From Owenia fusiformis (taxonomy: Eukaryota; Annelida; Polychaeta; Sabellida; Oweniidae): a DNA stretch of 64,000 nt. The notes below the pieces were generated by a model, which was not told the origin of the DNA, did not search any database, and was given only the letters and a program-made list of their open reading frames with translations. Positions 40,801-49,301 of this stretch are shown one piece after another (the first letter of the stretch is position 1; each line of letters begins with the position of its first letter). Both the position numbers and the translations under genes were made by a program. The stretch lies in assembly GCA_903813345.2 (NCBI GenBank), contig CAIIXF020000004.1, positions 4,235,525-4,299,524 of the forward strand, given 5' to 3'.

Positions 40801-43463
40801 CCTGCTTAATATAGACCCGACTACCTGACTGATATACTGACCTGATATATTGACCAAACTTATATATTGACCAGATAAATGCATTCCTGATTCATATAGA
40901 CCTAATAGATATATTGACCTGACTGATATATTGATTGGATATATAACACAACTGTATGAAATTACATTTTAAACCGTCAAAATTACATTTTCAATTTCAT
41001 TGCAGTTAATGTCAATGTGTAAAATCAAAGCACACGTTTTATTGATTAATTGAATTTTTTGTAGTTCAGAATAACACCTAAGGCTGATTTCATGAAAACT
41101 CAAATTAGTTCAAAATGATTAGAGCAGTCTACATGTATTAATAACTACAAGGTGTCCATAAAAAATATACCCCACTTCAAAGCCAGATTAAAGCTACCTT
41201 TCATATTGGTCATGATTGCCGAGTGAGTCACCAATGGCAGTTACATAATGATTGAGTTACCATCTGATGAAGGAAAAACTAGGCTTTTCTGCTACCATTG
41301 AATTTTAGAAATATTGCTCAGAATTATTGTAATCTTCCTTGGAAGTTTGGCATACTTTTTTAAGGACACCCTGTAGAATTAATGGAGTATAACATGCCTG
41401 CACATGGTTCATAAATGTATTATCGCTCACTGGAATACAAATATTGGCTCCAAAGGTGTATACATGGAAATGCCTCAATCCATTGAATGCATTTACCACA
41501 GCAACTTTGTGAGCATGCCAACTGAGAAGTCCTGTAGTATATTTTAAATTTATTACATAATGTCTAATTTAGAAAAATAATTGGAGATACAATCAGTATG
41601 ATTAATAGAATGATCATATTAATTAACAAATTATATATGTGATTCATAAATTAAATAAGATCGATCGCTTGTATTTCTGATAGGAAATTGCTTATTAAAA
41701 GCAAGACTATGCAGATATAGCCAAAAGACAAAACAATCAAACTTGGCCAATCCACTTTGGATCTCCTAGGAAATCCTCAAATTAAACAAGATTTGAGGCA
41801 AAATCATATCCTTTCTCCAGCAAATAAAACATTTTATTAAAACATTTTTGGAATAGGTTAAAAGTTTTTATTTGCATTATACATTATAGATTTTTTACAT
41901 AATAGAGGAGAGCCAAGATTATTAGCAATAGCATTATTGACCCCCTATTAAAACATTTCTTTAGAAAAACTTTAATTCAAGATACAAATATATTTTTCTA
42001 GCTTTATACTAATCTTACCTGGTATATTCATATGGAAGGACTGTTTCTACTGAATCTAAACGGTTTACAAATACTGGGATATTAGTCTGAAAATAAAAAC
42101 AACATGATTAGGTATCAACCGAAAAATGTTATAGCAGATTTGAGAAATCAAACTCGCCTGATCTGTTTAGGCCCCTGTGTCGACCTTTCATGTATGTAAT
42201 TTCTTCACACTGATGTTTTATAAAAAGGGAGACGCACTAAGGGTTTCATTAGCAGCAGGCAACAGGTGATTTTCACTGGTTGTTTTCACAGAATCGCCTG
42301 TTGTTTTTAGGGACTTTTCAACATTTCAACATTAAATTTATGATTTCCATTGAGTTTGCCTGTTGTTTTCATTTATTTAGCCTGTTGTGAGAAATTCTAG
42401 TGAAACCCCTGCTCACTAATTTTGATGTGTGGGGTTACTTTTAGTTTTATTTTGACCATGGGGCTATTTCGACATTGGCTTCAAATTTTAATCGACACAG
42501 TCTGCCATGCTAGTTTTTTTAAGTCTAAAATAAAATAAAAATCTCCCACTGGGTGAGATTTTAATGCATAATGGCTGAACTCAGATTTTTGAATCATTGG
42601 CCATGGTTTCAAAATAAATAACCCCACAACGAAGTAATCCCACATGACGAGGTTTGAATGAGTCCTCCTATCTATCATACATCGATGTGATCTCCCCTGC
42701 ATTAGTAATTTGAATGTGCCTACTTGAAACAATTGGAAATAAGAAAGACATGTAACATTGGTATGTATGTTTCTTGGTCTCACTATACAACAGCATGGTC
42801 CAGAAAGCCCATGGCAACGTGTATGACTCATAGTCATCTAAGTTTACATCTTGGGGAACTTTCAATTCATTTTCATTTTTGTTTCATTTTATGAGTATTT
42901 TTAACATGCTGGGTTACTTTGACGGTTTATTTATCCAGTAGACAGCGAAGTAATACTTTCTAACAAATATATGACAAAATTACCAGGTTTAACAAGCCAG
43001 GTGTCGAAATTTCTCTCTTTTACATAGGCCTGAAAGTAACAGGGAGGCAATGTCATCCAATCATCCATGTAGGTAATTGCAGACAAAAGAAAGCCTGCAT
43101 TGAGTGTCTGAACGACATTGCCGCCCTGTAGGCTAGGCCTACTCTAAAACTTAGGCTAAAAGCCATCACCAAACATCACTGTAAACATTACCCCCAAACA
43201 GTTCACTCATCCAAATTAAGTGCATATAGGTCATATTTTGTAACAAAATTTAAGCTAAGACTATAATTGATAAATTTTACAAATCAATGTTATCAGAATT
43301 TCTACCAAAAGCCGTAGATATTTGAATTTCTTACCTTACAAGTATCAGATTCCTCAGCACAATAATTTACAGGTGCCAAACCTGGTAAATAAAAGGCGTT
43401 AGTGAAACATATATATGATAAAACACATAATAAAGTCCTTCCTTGTATACTTTTGATATACAT
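19875..43463 (-). CDS. TM9SF2: TM9SF2 copy A, complete (17 coding exons)
   Basis: Nine-pass Golgi/endosome membrane protein; vertebrate TM9SF2 supports Golgi glycosylation, including heparan sulfate N-sulfation. Exons 5' to 3': 43335-43463, 42019-42086, 39884-39977 (3a) or 32744-32837 (3b), 31529-31650, 27229-27358, 26430-26578, 25599-25716, 25334-25413, 24925-25033, 24273-24405, 23797-23916, 23482-23539, 22944-23103, 21498-21649, 20693-20804, 20195-20366, 19875-19942. They sum to 1974 nt, giving 657 residues, near the vertebrate length. Residues 1-23 look like a signal peptide before [12 protein letters not shown]. The lumenal domain includes [11 protein letters not shown] and [15 protein letters not shown], and the first membrane span is about 298-320. 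Conserved [42 protein letters not shown] and the C-terminus [11 protein letters not shown] (KxD, COPI-type Golgi signal) are present. The conserved C-terminus and PIRTNQ-like region match TM9SF2 over TM9SF4. Phases agree throughout. Confidence 0.96.
20805..20995 (-). repeat. Partial copies of the exon-15 acceptor (TM9SF2A)
   Basis: Upstream of exon 15 the segment acceptor plus first ~30 exon bases (caatccaaacatgtagta-type words, then cctgaaataaaac) recurs two to three times, mixed with tttacaataag. The copies end before the exon body, so they are decoy 3' splice sites. Confidence 0.8.
21143..21375. mobile_element. agtgaaacctg-family element, copy in TM9SF2A intron
   Basis: The left end is aaaacgtgtctaagtggaac and the right end, inverted, cagtgaaacctctaaaaagg. 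The interior has three units with aggtgttccacttt and ggttcatttaacatta. Confidence 0.75.
22795..22930 (-). repeat. Duplicated 3' half of exon 13 with donor (TM9SF2A)
   Basis: About 110 bases of exon 13 plus its donor (CGG|GTATGT) are repeated just downstream of the real exon. A tolerable acceptor (ccccacag) precedes it, but joining it to exon 12 or 13 breaks the frame (from exon 13 it reaches TAG after seven codons). It is therefore a non-coding duplicate. Confidence 0.85.
23258..23440 (+). repeat. Dispersed repeat, copy 2 (pair at 1178)
   Basis: See the copy at 1178. Shared words include ttttgcactttgaa, tttgagattataaggaatac and caccccctatagatctgatt. It lies in the intron between exons 12 and 13 of TM9SF2A. 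Confidence 0.7.
24830..24917 (-). repeat. 15-bp repeat next to exon 9 donor
   Basis: About five units of gagtgaaatacaaat sit directly after the exon 9 donor of TM9SF2A (24924). On the transcript strand they read as repeated actcattt. Confidence 0.8.
26075..26235 (-). repeat. Dispersed element, inverted relative of 14326
   Basis: It contains tatttgagttatcacccgga, a gggagg-type run, then tatatccccctctaacttca and ttcggtgggataa. This is the reverse-complement layout of the cgtc element at 14326. Confidence 0.6.
26579..26999 (-). repeat. 100-bp array carrying the exon-6 acceptor (TM9SF2A)
   Basis: Four tandem 100-bp units lie immediately upstream of exon 6. Each holds intron end, acceptor TTGCAG|GCTGAATTTAG and about 65 bases of the exon, then falls back to intron sequence (aactagttaaat). 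The exon itself, 26430-26578, is the only one continuing to a donor, so the array is four decoy 3' splice sites. Confidence 0.92.
28724..30721 (-). CDS. DDE transposase-like protein with SWIM finger (665 aa)
   Basis: An intact intronless ORF in the TM9SF2A intron between exons 4 and 5, on the same strand. N-terminal cysteine pairs (C6, C9, C42, C45, then C78, C81 with a later CxxH at 115-118) suggest zinc binding. About residues 215-265 look like the helix-turn-helix that precedes DDE_Tnp_4 domains. The catalytic triad candidates are D301 (VLDGTYV), D384 (IIDRGFRD) and E433 (WVVESVNGR), resembling PIF/Harbinger or ISL2EU-type transposases. A C-terminal SWIM zinc finger follows (C605, C607, C617, H619), then an acidic tail. 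I found no convincing terminal inverted repeats, and no partner ORF, within 0.5-1 kb. It could be an active element, a decayed-end element, or a domesticated gene. The family placement is from motifs only. Confidence 0.85.
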   Translation of the reverse strand: MTFINCACCESRIKLIRKSRPLSDRLRSKYKVLKDIVGGRVCNLCIVQLSNGTHELQCSSSPTIDLPMPSIGFSKAKCFICSLKVTSKCIVVPEEARVNILSKHSIFVPRNNYICREHLNQETNLLKDDVVIDKDKCTKKMTTVTSDDIINIFQNINTSSFPSNPAEVQQIIDFDDGSLSDEDCKVFTGLVRNDFNDLLNTLTSLPQSSVISNANSLGLFLMKLRMSLSHNQLRALFKLRRKCQVSRIIKRVRTSLMNDFVPFNLGFNATNRGTLINDLTTDMAKEIFTSQDGDVAILVLDGTYVYIEKSSNYSFQRRSYSIYKGRHLTKPMMIVSTTGYVVDVVGPYLADQKNNDAAILEDILNQNISGMSEWVEPGDFLIIDRGFRDCLQTITENSLEPRMPAFLQKGSKQHSTNEANESRLVTKVRWVVESVNGRMKRFQFLANVVSNSQIPFIGDYVRIVCSIMNKFYVPLKRSHPDDIKIAKRMKVLAAKPNHLQSFVLQNNLASRSGAWVKLDAENAAPNFPKLSDEDLRFITLGVYQLKQAPYYASQHLQENGDYEIQINEQFSNIIRVKLQSRHVSSKVYTLWVRYSRSQKVIDWYCTCKTGARTVGCCAHIASVVWYLGKMRHKETFEPQEDPSIHLMDAKVTSDTESDDSDTDSN
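32627..32692. mobile_element. 66-bp mini MITE, TA-flanked
   Basis: The ends cgagggttgtcaaaaag and ctttttgagcaaccctca are inverted with TA on both sides. It lies 50 bases after the exon 3b donor of TM9SF2A. The end sequence resembles mariner elements at 58075 and 59844. Confidence 0.7.
32744..32837 (-). CDS. TM9SF2: TM9SF2A alternative exon 3b
   Basis: A second complete third exon with acceptor TTTCAG and donor CAA|GTAAGT, 94 nt, in the same phase as exon 3a. It encodes [18 protein letters not shown] and [10 protein letters not shown] against [18 protein letters not shown] and [10 protein letters not shown] in 3a. Since 94 is not a multiple of three, including both would shift the frame, so they must be used one or the other. 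The DETPVE motif is shared with exon 3 of copy B, suggesting 3b is the older or converted form. Confidence 0.85.
32889..32987. mobile_element. 99-bp fold-back element
   Basis: The left arm aagagggggaaattacccag agttcaaag and the right arm ctttgaattctgggtcattt tcgcctctt are inverted with few mismatches. No TSD was found. It is 50 bases upstream of the exon 3b acceptor. Confidence 0.65.
33445..36456 (-). CDS. LINE ORF2: endonuclease and reverse transcriptase
   Basis: Endonuclease motifs at the start ([37 protein letters not shown]) mark an apurinic-type EEP nuclease. Reverse transcriptase follows: [46 protein letters not shown] and the catalytic FADD. A C-terminal region with [12 protein letters not shown] and NYCSIVWG is typical of the Jockey/CR1/L2 group. 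The frame is open from the codon after the ORF1 stop (36456) for 1003 codons. There is no in-frame ATG until the one 57 codons in, just before the endonuclease core. The first plausible ATG start is therefore within [10 protein letters not shown] context, unless translation reads through or reinitiates after ORF1. Confidence 0.93.
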   Translation of the reverse strand, partial: GYSNEEGSENYLCECYSTSRLTNYLDIRFFLATTLKYVDLQERSHRDTLHTTTPLMKDKTISGIKLCHHNVRSLFPKIEELRCLHQKHAYDIITISETWLDNSIHDSEIDIPGYTMVRKDNNRHSKGVCIYISQDIEYVQRVDLQFNDLDMVWVELRPKFIKPILVSSLYRSPSSNQNYMNTLSESLNRADAENKEIIIMGDVNCDLNTDTLSKSTKDLLFLSELHNLTQIVSHPTRITRDSVSLIDWILTNNPEKYTPAVVTSCNLSDHNIVSTVRPTRNVKYTHKTLKYRRFKHFNHNDFERDLNKVSWGDIKLCNDVNSAWMSFKCLFMEVVDKHAPIVEKRMKAGSKPYINDEILQLMNKRDYYKKVADATGSEDDRRNSNRLRNRVTYLIREAKAKYYKDKIKTNEHKPSNMWKCLKTLLPQKMKETQKSLIVEGNEISSPYEVANAFNNFFSNIGPTISKKIQQTGKNPLDYINQHNTSFELQEVTCEFVIKTIKDMTLSKATGLDGISCKLLKLASNIIAPYVTFIINMSLNTSEIPDEWKHAKVVPVYKQGNKYETNNYRPISILPIISKILERAVHNQLYMYFKANNLFSIWQSGFRDHHSTETALLSLCDEWLKNFNEGKLTGTIFLDLSKAFDLVDHSILLEKLKLYGVGSKSLLWFQHYLKNRKQTVILDDTPSQEASVSLGIPQGSIIGPLLFIIFINDLAKVGSQDGCIRLFADDTTLTRSTCDVPSLHTLLQNDINCIDEWMKCNKMNLNYSKTKLMKIGNTSKYGNDEDTITISNNVIENVETYKYLGVIVDDKLAFKVHIEKLCSKISCKIGILRRLKPFVSKEALITIYNTIILPEFNYCSIVWGECSNKIYLTRLEKLQKMAARIILRANFDISSVTLFQSLNWTPIQEMIRYRKSILMYQAISCISPPYIQNCFKETKSVHNYATRAVVENSLYVPKPKLEIFRKSISYSGSHLWNKLDKTVKESDSVNSFKKAYKQVYQIRK
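36457..38007 (-). CDS. LINE ORF1: SGNH esterase plus zinc knuckles (516 aa)
   Basis: The ORF1 protein of the LINE, expected to bind RNA. An N-terminal coiled-coil-like region spans about 40-115. A proline-rich stretch at about 195-235 repeats PKTPTAPP four times. Residues 293-455 form an SGNH/GDSL hydrolase with all blocks: G298-D299-S300, G320, N350, and D440 with H443. Two CCHC zinc knuckles follow (C479, C482, H487, C492 and C498, C501, H506, C511). Esterase-type ORF1 proteins are known in the CR1/L2 group. The stop is TAG (36457-36459), and the frame continues directly into ORF2. Confidence 0.92.
   Translation of the reverse strand: MDDSWTSDQSFNGFTEEETGIEAINQDSFRDPPNHVMSLEHLATKALTKTINGTQKSIQVIKKDIANIMEKPKLCCTDTHLKIASIERKVDEVQCITDRQMLCLSDRIAKLEAHIMSLPPPQMLRQGYQFPRPPSNIPSAAWIPQRAMLQDVQLKSMDPSILHLKSTNLHASTAPMSNSSLQKKPTGPQVAFTSPKTPTAPPVDLAPPKTPTAPPMEIPSPKTPTAPPMELTPPNAVKTVLSVNEHFQSQISTSNRFEPLIEEYEQTQNPDQGNKTQVETAQASLKTSTASKKVLWIGDSRLKNVQNIDDNIYVIIANSGDRIQDVNRRICDMLYDNTMFSDVIIDCGVNNIRSDRDSPDKCMELMEKIIKDIQKVSPKINIIIGGVLPVQNDVNVDIKVRETNKKLRHLTKQYRNIIYKDNDVVFVDQNNKIRPDLYRDNIHPNIAGAEKLKNLTMKVNNKKYHNNHLPEKSIRKNPCYCCGETNHQARNCLMRVKCYVCGELGHKSKLCPCNCA
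38380..38530 (-). mobile_element. Possible 3' end of a second, truncated LINE
   Basis: The segment tttttattatcatttaaac, aaattacaaacacagc, gggccgaagcaatgcattat, ggccaggagata resembles in layout the 3' tail of the LINE at 33172 (tatttattctgg, aatttacaattatttacaat). There is no coding. This is a weak call. Confidence 0.3.
39560..39870 (-). repeat. ~31-bp repeat ending at exon 3a donor
   Basis: About nine units with ggaggtaacttccatactcc words run up to 14 bases from the exon 3a donor (AAA|GTAAGTTCCCACC). On the transcript strand the unit reads GGAAGTTACCTCC, close to the post-donor sequence, so the array may be donor-derived. Confidence 0.75.
39884..39977 (-). CDS. TM9SF2: TM9SF2A alternative exon 3a
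   Basis: The other version of exon 3, 94 nt, acceptor TTTTAG and donor AAA|GTAAGT. It encodes a lumenal segment with [15 protein letters not shown]. It is separated from 3b by the 5-kb LINE. The mRNA can use 3a or 3b with identical length (657 aa) but different lumenal residues. Confidence 0.88.
40560..40960. repeat. gatatattgacc repeat
   Basis: About 15 units of around 20 bases built on tgatatattgacc, drifting, lie in the intron between exons 2 and 3a of TM9SF2A. Confidence 0.8.
41148..41373. mobile_element. 226-bp TA-flanked MITE
   Basis: The ends caaggtgtccataaaaaata and, inverted, cagggtgtccttaaaaaagt, with TA at 41146-41147 and 41374-41375. It is of Tc1/mariner type and has no transposase. 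Confidence 0.8.
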
Positions 43464-43650
43464 TGTCTGTTTGAAGTTCAATATAGCCTAGTATATGTTG
43501 TACGGATGGTTTTATTTCGATATACAGCGCACTGATAAATTTTTTAGTTTTAAATCCAAAATGGCGGATCCACGTAGCTGGGAAAAGGGTCAAGGTCACT
43601 CTAACATTTCGCGGCAAATTTGAAATGCTCAAAAGTGGACTCTTCCCGAA
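43464..43650 (-). promoter_or_regulatory. TM9SF2A 5' UTR/promoter region
   Basis: Upstream of the copy A start the sequence shares blocks, in order, with the region before copy B: gat(g/a)aattttttag/at, tccaaaatgg and aggtcac-ct-acatt. The tandem duplication therefore included the promoter. No TATA box was placed. Confidence 0.55.
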
Positions 43651-44036
43651 GTTCTCGTACCGGGAAATTTAAAATTATGTAGCTTTCTTGATATTATTCT
43701 TTTAAACTAATTTAAAACAAAAAAAACGACTTTATGGTCAACTGGTCAAGGGAAATCGGTAGTCTTATCTTTTTAAAGGCCACATATAAAGTTTGAACAA
43801 CTTTAGATTAGGCCTAACTACAGGATGTCCCAAAAAATTTACTCAATTTGGGCTTGGACACGGGAGTAAATCTTTTTCCTTCATCGAAAAATGGAGAACC
43901 TTTCATATGATAAGAAAAACTTAGTTTTCAATAAGCATTATTCATAGAATATTCATTATTGCATGCATTACATGCATTAGTACTTCCTGACAAAGTGACA
44001 AATAGACGGCACGCTCTAAATTACCTCCACCGTAAT

Positions 44037-44222
44037 CAGGGGTGGATCTGAACACTAACAGGGGGGGGGGGGGCAAATTTCAAGTCTGAAAAATACTTTA
44101 ATAACCATGAATTTGGGCCCAAATTTTAAAAATGTAAGGCCCATTTTCTGAAAAAAGTAAAATAAGGCCCTAAAAGGCCCAGAAATCGGGGCCTTAAAAA
44201 ATCCCCCTCATCCTAATCCCCT
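44037..44222. mobile_element. gggccc-type dispersed element, copy 1
   Basis: It has a g-run followed by gggcccaaattttaaaaatg, taaggcccattttctgaaaa and ggggccttaaaaaatccccc. Similar segments lie at 51018 and 62712. Ends are unclear in this copy. Confidence 0.6.
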
Positions 44223-45805
44223 TTCCAGAAATTGTTAATATAGTGTAGAAGAAACTTCAATGTGTCGTTTCATTGTTTCCACATTGTTCAATGGATCTTG
44301 TCTCCTTTTGGAGATATCCAGTGCCACATTGTTATAAGTGCAAAATGAGGAAAAAAAATTTAGGCCTACCTTGTCATATCCGTTTGGGCAGGCAGTAGAG
44401 CCAATCGGATCCATAATTGTGATCATGTGACTAATAGTTATAACAATGTGGAAATAATGGGACGAGCTCTTACTAGTATACTTTGCAGGTAATTAACAAA
44501 GGAGATCATAAATCATGATGCCATACATATAAGCTTAGTACTATAGAACAAAAGAAAGCAGATTTGACATTATTTGTAACAAAAAAAGTTCATTTTTTTT
44601 ATACATAAATTTATTCCTTTAGTAAACAATATAAGACATGCAATTGATTGCCAAAGTTTTATAAAAAAAACAAAACATTAGCGGCAATTTTAGACAATAT
44701 GAATAGGAATACATTAAAATTAAAAATTTATCAATGTAATGTTTTCACACATATAAGAAACTATAATCCCATGGGCCAGGGATGTGTTAACACATGCATG
44801 CAAAAATTAGCCAAACCGATCAATTTGGCTCAGACTTTGATTAACAAAATGACTAAGTTCATTCAGTGAACTTAATCAATTACTGATCCTGTTATAGCCT
44901 TTTTACCTTTGTCATGTACCTTTTAAAGATCTGGTGGATTTATCCAAAATATTTACAATTTTTCGCACTTAAGTTGTGTTGTTATGGCGACCACTTGACC
45001 AATCATGATCAAACTTATCATAGCAACTAATTATATATAGATACACAATCCCTAGAAATATGAACGTGATTGAAGGTATATAACAGAAATTATTGATGAT
45101 TATCACAGTACCCCCTCATAAAAGTAGCCAGGGGGTTATACATGCCAATAATTCGCAGATGCTGAAAAACTAGACCCTATTATTTTCAAAATCAATGAGA
45201 AATGATATATTTCACATAATTAACATCATTAGAAAGGCGAAGAACATAGCTTTATTTCAAAAGTTTAGAATATTTAGAAAATAGTCATGATACTTTTTTG
45301 AAAAACTGTTTTGCCACCTGAGGAACATCGCAGCGCATCTTCATGGTATCATAAAATTTTCAAAATGCTGTAAAAGTTTATATAATACGCATAAAATCAT
45401 AGATTCATTATATATAACTTTTGTCTGATCATTTCAAAAGAGTAGATAAATATATATCCCCGCTCGTCGTGTACTTAAACCTCAGTAGGTATGGTATGGT
45501 ATGGAATACAATAATTTACATTGTTATTAGACATGTTAGAGTTGTATTTGATGATCTAAAAATCTAAACTTTCGTTTCTAAAATGGCGGGAAATTCAACT
45601 ATTCAAACTTTTATGTCACCACCAGAAGTGGTGGACAGCGTCCGAGGGTCGAGGTTCGGCATCTGAAACAAATGGTAGGAGAAGTCACATTTTCAAAAAT
45701 GTATCAAAGTAAGTCGTGAACAGAAATCTTTGAATGATTAAATTATAATTTCAAACTTAAAACGAGGCCTTTTGCCAATCAAAGGAAATATTTGGGTAAT
45801 ATATA
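44223..45805. other. Intergenic, upstream of TM9SF2A
   Basis: No gene is recognised. A 27-codon ORF with a good start context (aaaatggcggg, 45583-45666, +) stops early and has no recognisable relative. An exon-like piece on the minus strand at about 44378-44414 (MDPIGSTACPNGYDK before GTAGGC) has no partner exons. Confidence 0.45.
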
Positions 45806-46655
45806 GGGAACATGGGGCAAAGCGGCCCAAAAAATTAATTTTAAGTTGTTCTGTACGGGGTATTTTCGTATCTGTCAATCATCGCGCACTTTGATGTTCC
45901 ACTTTATTAATGGTTTGTGGTTTACATTTTTCGAGTGTTTTATACTTTCCTAGGACTATCTTCTGTGATTTTTCAATGGTCAAAAATATTGTCGAGAGTG
46001 GGGCAAAACGGCCCATGGGTGGGGCAAAACGGCCCACCCTCTGTTACACGGGATTTGAAACCAAAAAAATTAATCAATTACAAGACTCGTCCACAAACAT
46101 CTTATCTCAGACGTTCAAACCTTTGACAGATAAAGTATTCTTAACCCCTACCATAATTCTAGTCATTCGATATGTGTCGGAAGGAAATAAGGCACAAGCC
46201 AGATGTTAAAATTGTTACATTTGAAAACCAATTGTTCTTGCACAATAAGATTTTTGTATGTTATAACATGTGTGGGCCGTTTTGCCCCAAAGACATGTGA
46301 ATTTTCAAATAGACGTCATTTTAATTTGCCTAATATTTGAAGCTCGAAATTTTTACAAATAAAGAATAAATGTGCACACTCTTAAATGTTAAAATGTTAA
46401 ATCAAAACGATATTCTATTGTTGCCGGATTTTTTAGAGATTCTCGTGAGAGGGGTAATTCCCAAAAAGAGGGTGAAAAGTAGAATTACCTCTTACGTAAA
46501 GCGAGACGCTGCTTGGTTAAAAATGGACGGTCGAGAAGGTGGCAGATATTTCAAAATTCGATTTTGTGACTTTTGAAGAACCATCTTTTTATTAAGTTCA
46601 AAAGATATTTCGATGGGCAACTTTGCCCAAGAGGGCCGTTTTGCCCCATGTTCCC
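45806..46655. mobile_element. 850-bp element with gggaacatggggcaaa ends
   Basis: The left end gggaacatggggcaaagcgg (ccc) is repeated inverted at 46633-46655 with one mismatch. The motif ggggcaaaacggccc recurs inside twice in direct (46001-46036) and once in inverted orientation (46275). There is no ORF of known type, and TSDs are unclear. Confidence 0.7.
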
Positions 46656-47691
46656 CATTTTTCGCACAAAATTGATTTTCCTTGAAGAAGTGACAGAAAG
46701 AGGAGTAAGCTTAATAATAATTCAGTAATTTGAACTTCAGTCAATTTTGTCAACATTGCTCTGTGAAACAATAAGATTCACTAGCATAACGTCGATGTCC
46801 TACACCGGGGGGGGGGGGTACTCCCATATATTGGCCAATCGGGACGTGCCGCTAAATTGGGTCACTTTTTCACCGTTTTTTCCCATTTTGAAGAAAAAAC
46901 CTAGATATGGTGTCCCATTTTGATGGGGCACCCCCTGTACAAGCATTTGACCAGTACCCTCCCACGGGGTCCTACAGATCTTGTTATCTACTGTCATGTA
47001 TGATTGACTTTTCTATTGAATGTATTTATTAAACAATGGCTATCCACGTCACTGGTAAAATGGCAATGTGATCATGAAAATTGTAAAACGAAAATATTGC
47101 GAGTCGCTGCTTTTTCATAAAGATCAAACACTGACTTCAGATATGAGTACTTTGCAAGCTTTTATAAGTTTATTTGATTGAGTAATAACTCAGATTTCAA
47201 AAAATTTAACGTTATTCTAAAAAAGAATTCTGATTCTGACGGAAATACTAAGATTATGGTGAAAGCCACTAATTTTATTGAAAAGCCTTGAACTTTAATG
47301 AACAACCCTAATTCTAGTGAACACCCTACTGTTGTAGAAGATTCTGAAAACAGGAAGATAAACTCTACACAAGTTTTATACTATAAAATAGTTTATTTCT
47401 GTGGTGGTAAATAATTATTACATTAGTTGTATTTTACTCCATGGCATGTATACAACTAAAAACATATACATTTAATGCATGTTTCATACATGTTAAAACA
47501 CTGTAAAGAGGCAAGTGTATACACAGTGGTATAGACATGATACTCGTAATGTACAGTGTACCTGTATATACTAAATCTAGTAATCATTGTGCAGAAAATG
47601 AATAAATCGGAAGAATGAAAGTGAATACTAGTATTATAAAATACATAATACATAACATAAACATGACATTCATCAAATATATGTACAGTAA
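46656..47691. other. Intergenic, mostly unremarkable
   Basis: A g-run followed by tactcccatatattggcc at 46806-46960 resembles another low-copy element. Nothing else is recognised. Confidence 0.4.
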
Positions 47692-47838
47692 AACCTGTCT
47701 AAGTGGAACACATTTGGTACCTCTAAATGTGTTCCACTTGGGAGGTGTTCCACTTATAGAAGTTTATATAACATTAAGTCAGTTTCTCTTGTGACTCCGA
47801 AAAGTGTTCCATTCTAGAAGTGTTTCACTTAACTTTGT
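47692..47838. mobile_element. agtgaaacctg-family element
   Basis: It starts cagtaaaacctgtctaagtg and repeats gtgttccact words as in the copy at 21143. The right end is less clear (gtgtttcactt). Confidence 0.65.
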
Positions 47839-47865
47839 AAAAAATGAATGATAAATATCATGAAT

Positions 47866-48329
47866 GGGAAAGATAATGTGCCTATAGTATTCAAATATAA
47901 ATAAAATGGGAAAGATAATGTGCCTATAGTATTCAAATATAAATAAAATGGGAAAGATAATGTGCCTATAGTATTCAAATATAAATAAAATGGGAAAGAT
48001 AATGTGCCTATAGTATTCAAGTATAAATAAAATGGGAAAGATAATGTGCCTATAGTATTCAAATATAAATAAAATGGGAAAGATAATGTGCCTATAGTAT
48101 TCAAATATAAATAAAATGGGAAAGATAATGTGCCTATAGTATTCAAATATAAATAAAATGGGAAAGATAATGTGCCTATAGTATTCAAATATAAATAAAA
48201 TGGGAAAGATAATGTGCCTATAGTATTCAAATATAAATAAAATGGGAAAGATAATGTGCCTATAGTATTCAAATATAAATAAAATGGGAAAGATAATGTG
48301 CCTATAGTATTCAAATATAAATAAAATGT
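47866..48329. repeat. 42-bp minisatellite, 11 near-identical copies
   Basis: Unit gggaaagataatgtgcctat (continuing agtattcaaatataaataaaat) repeats 11 times with almost no change (one a/g variant near 48020). The minus-strand 161-codon ORF across it is a 14-residue repeat translation, not a gene. Confidence 0.97.
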
Positions 48330-49047
48330 GAAATATGATTGGCCAAATATGTAGTGCTAGTAATTGTCACATACATGTATATGTAGTAACTAGCCTATAC
48401 AAAATAAAAGATAAAATACAAAATAAAACAATACACTTCTTAGATGTTGTATTGGTGCCTCAGGTAGTTTATTTCTTGAGTATTCAAACATATATTAAAT
48501 AAAATTTGAAATATGATTTGTCAAATATGTAGTAGTTATCACATATGTAGTAGTTGTCAAATATGTAGTAGCTGTTATACTGTACTCCCGGTTAATTTCG
48601 CGAGTTTTAATTTTGTGAATTTTGAGAAAACACTATTTCGCTGCTATTAAATTTCACGAATTTCATTAAGAACACCTACTACTATGTCATCTTGGACAAC
48701 GACCCGCTACACCTTAATCTCTTTTTCATAGTTATTTTTGGTTTATTTGATCTAATAAGCCACTATAACAGACATTCTTACTTAGTATCCCATTTATCGC
48801 CTAAAAACACTTGACAAATATTTTACAAAACATGAAATGCAATGGAGTAGCAAGTAATGAAAATTTCACAAATTAATTTTCATGATTTTACCACAATCAT
48901 GAAAAGCGCGAAACTAAATTGTACGCAAAAATACTGGGACTACAGTATAGTTAGAGGCTGTCACATACTTCTAAGTAGTAAATGTCACATAGATAGGGAG
49001 CTAACACATAGGGAGTAGCTCTATCGTATCAACTGTCACATAGATAG

Positions 49048-49301
49048 CATGGGCGTAGTCAGCTTTCAGTCAGGGGGCGGGTGCGTTGGCAAAAATATTT
49101 TCAGGGTGCGATGGTGGCAAATTTTTTTAAGATTTGTTTTGAATTTTACAAAAATGATGTAACTTCCTTCAAAATTGAGCTAGAAGCTTCAAATGAAAAG
49201 CATTTAAAAGCTCCTTTCTTCTTCTATCTAACGGTTTCTATTTTTTGGTTATGGGGGGGGGGCTTTGATCGCACCCATCGCACCCCCTGGCTATGCCCAT
49301 G
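49048..49301. mobile_element. 254-bp fold-back MITE, gatag duplication
   Basis: The ends catgggcgtag and ctatgcccatg are inverted, with inner matches (cagggggcgggtgcg against cgcaccccctgg). The 5-bp gatag occurs on both sides. Removing the element gives cacatagataggagctaaca, matching neighbouring repeats of that phrase. Confidence 0.8.

Noticed and set aside
44378-44414. Possible first exon, MDPIGSTACPNGYDK before GTAGGC, minus strand
   Set aside because: No following exons before TM9SF2A, no recognisable family and too short to support.
45583-45666. 27-codon ORF with strong start context on the plus strand
   Set aside because: It stops early, has no family resemblance and no splice site that extends it convincingly.
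47829-48314. 161-codon ORF on the minus strand
   Set aside because: It is the translation of a 42-bp minisatellite, open only because 42 is a multiple of three and the unit has no stop in that frame.
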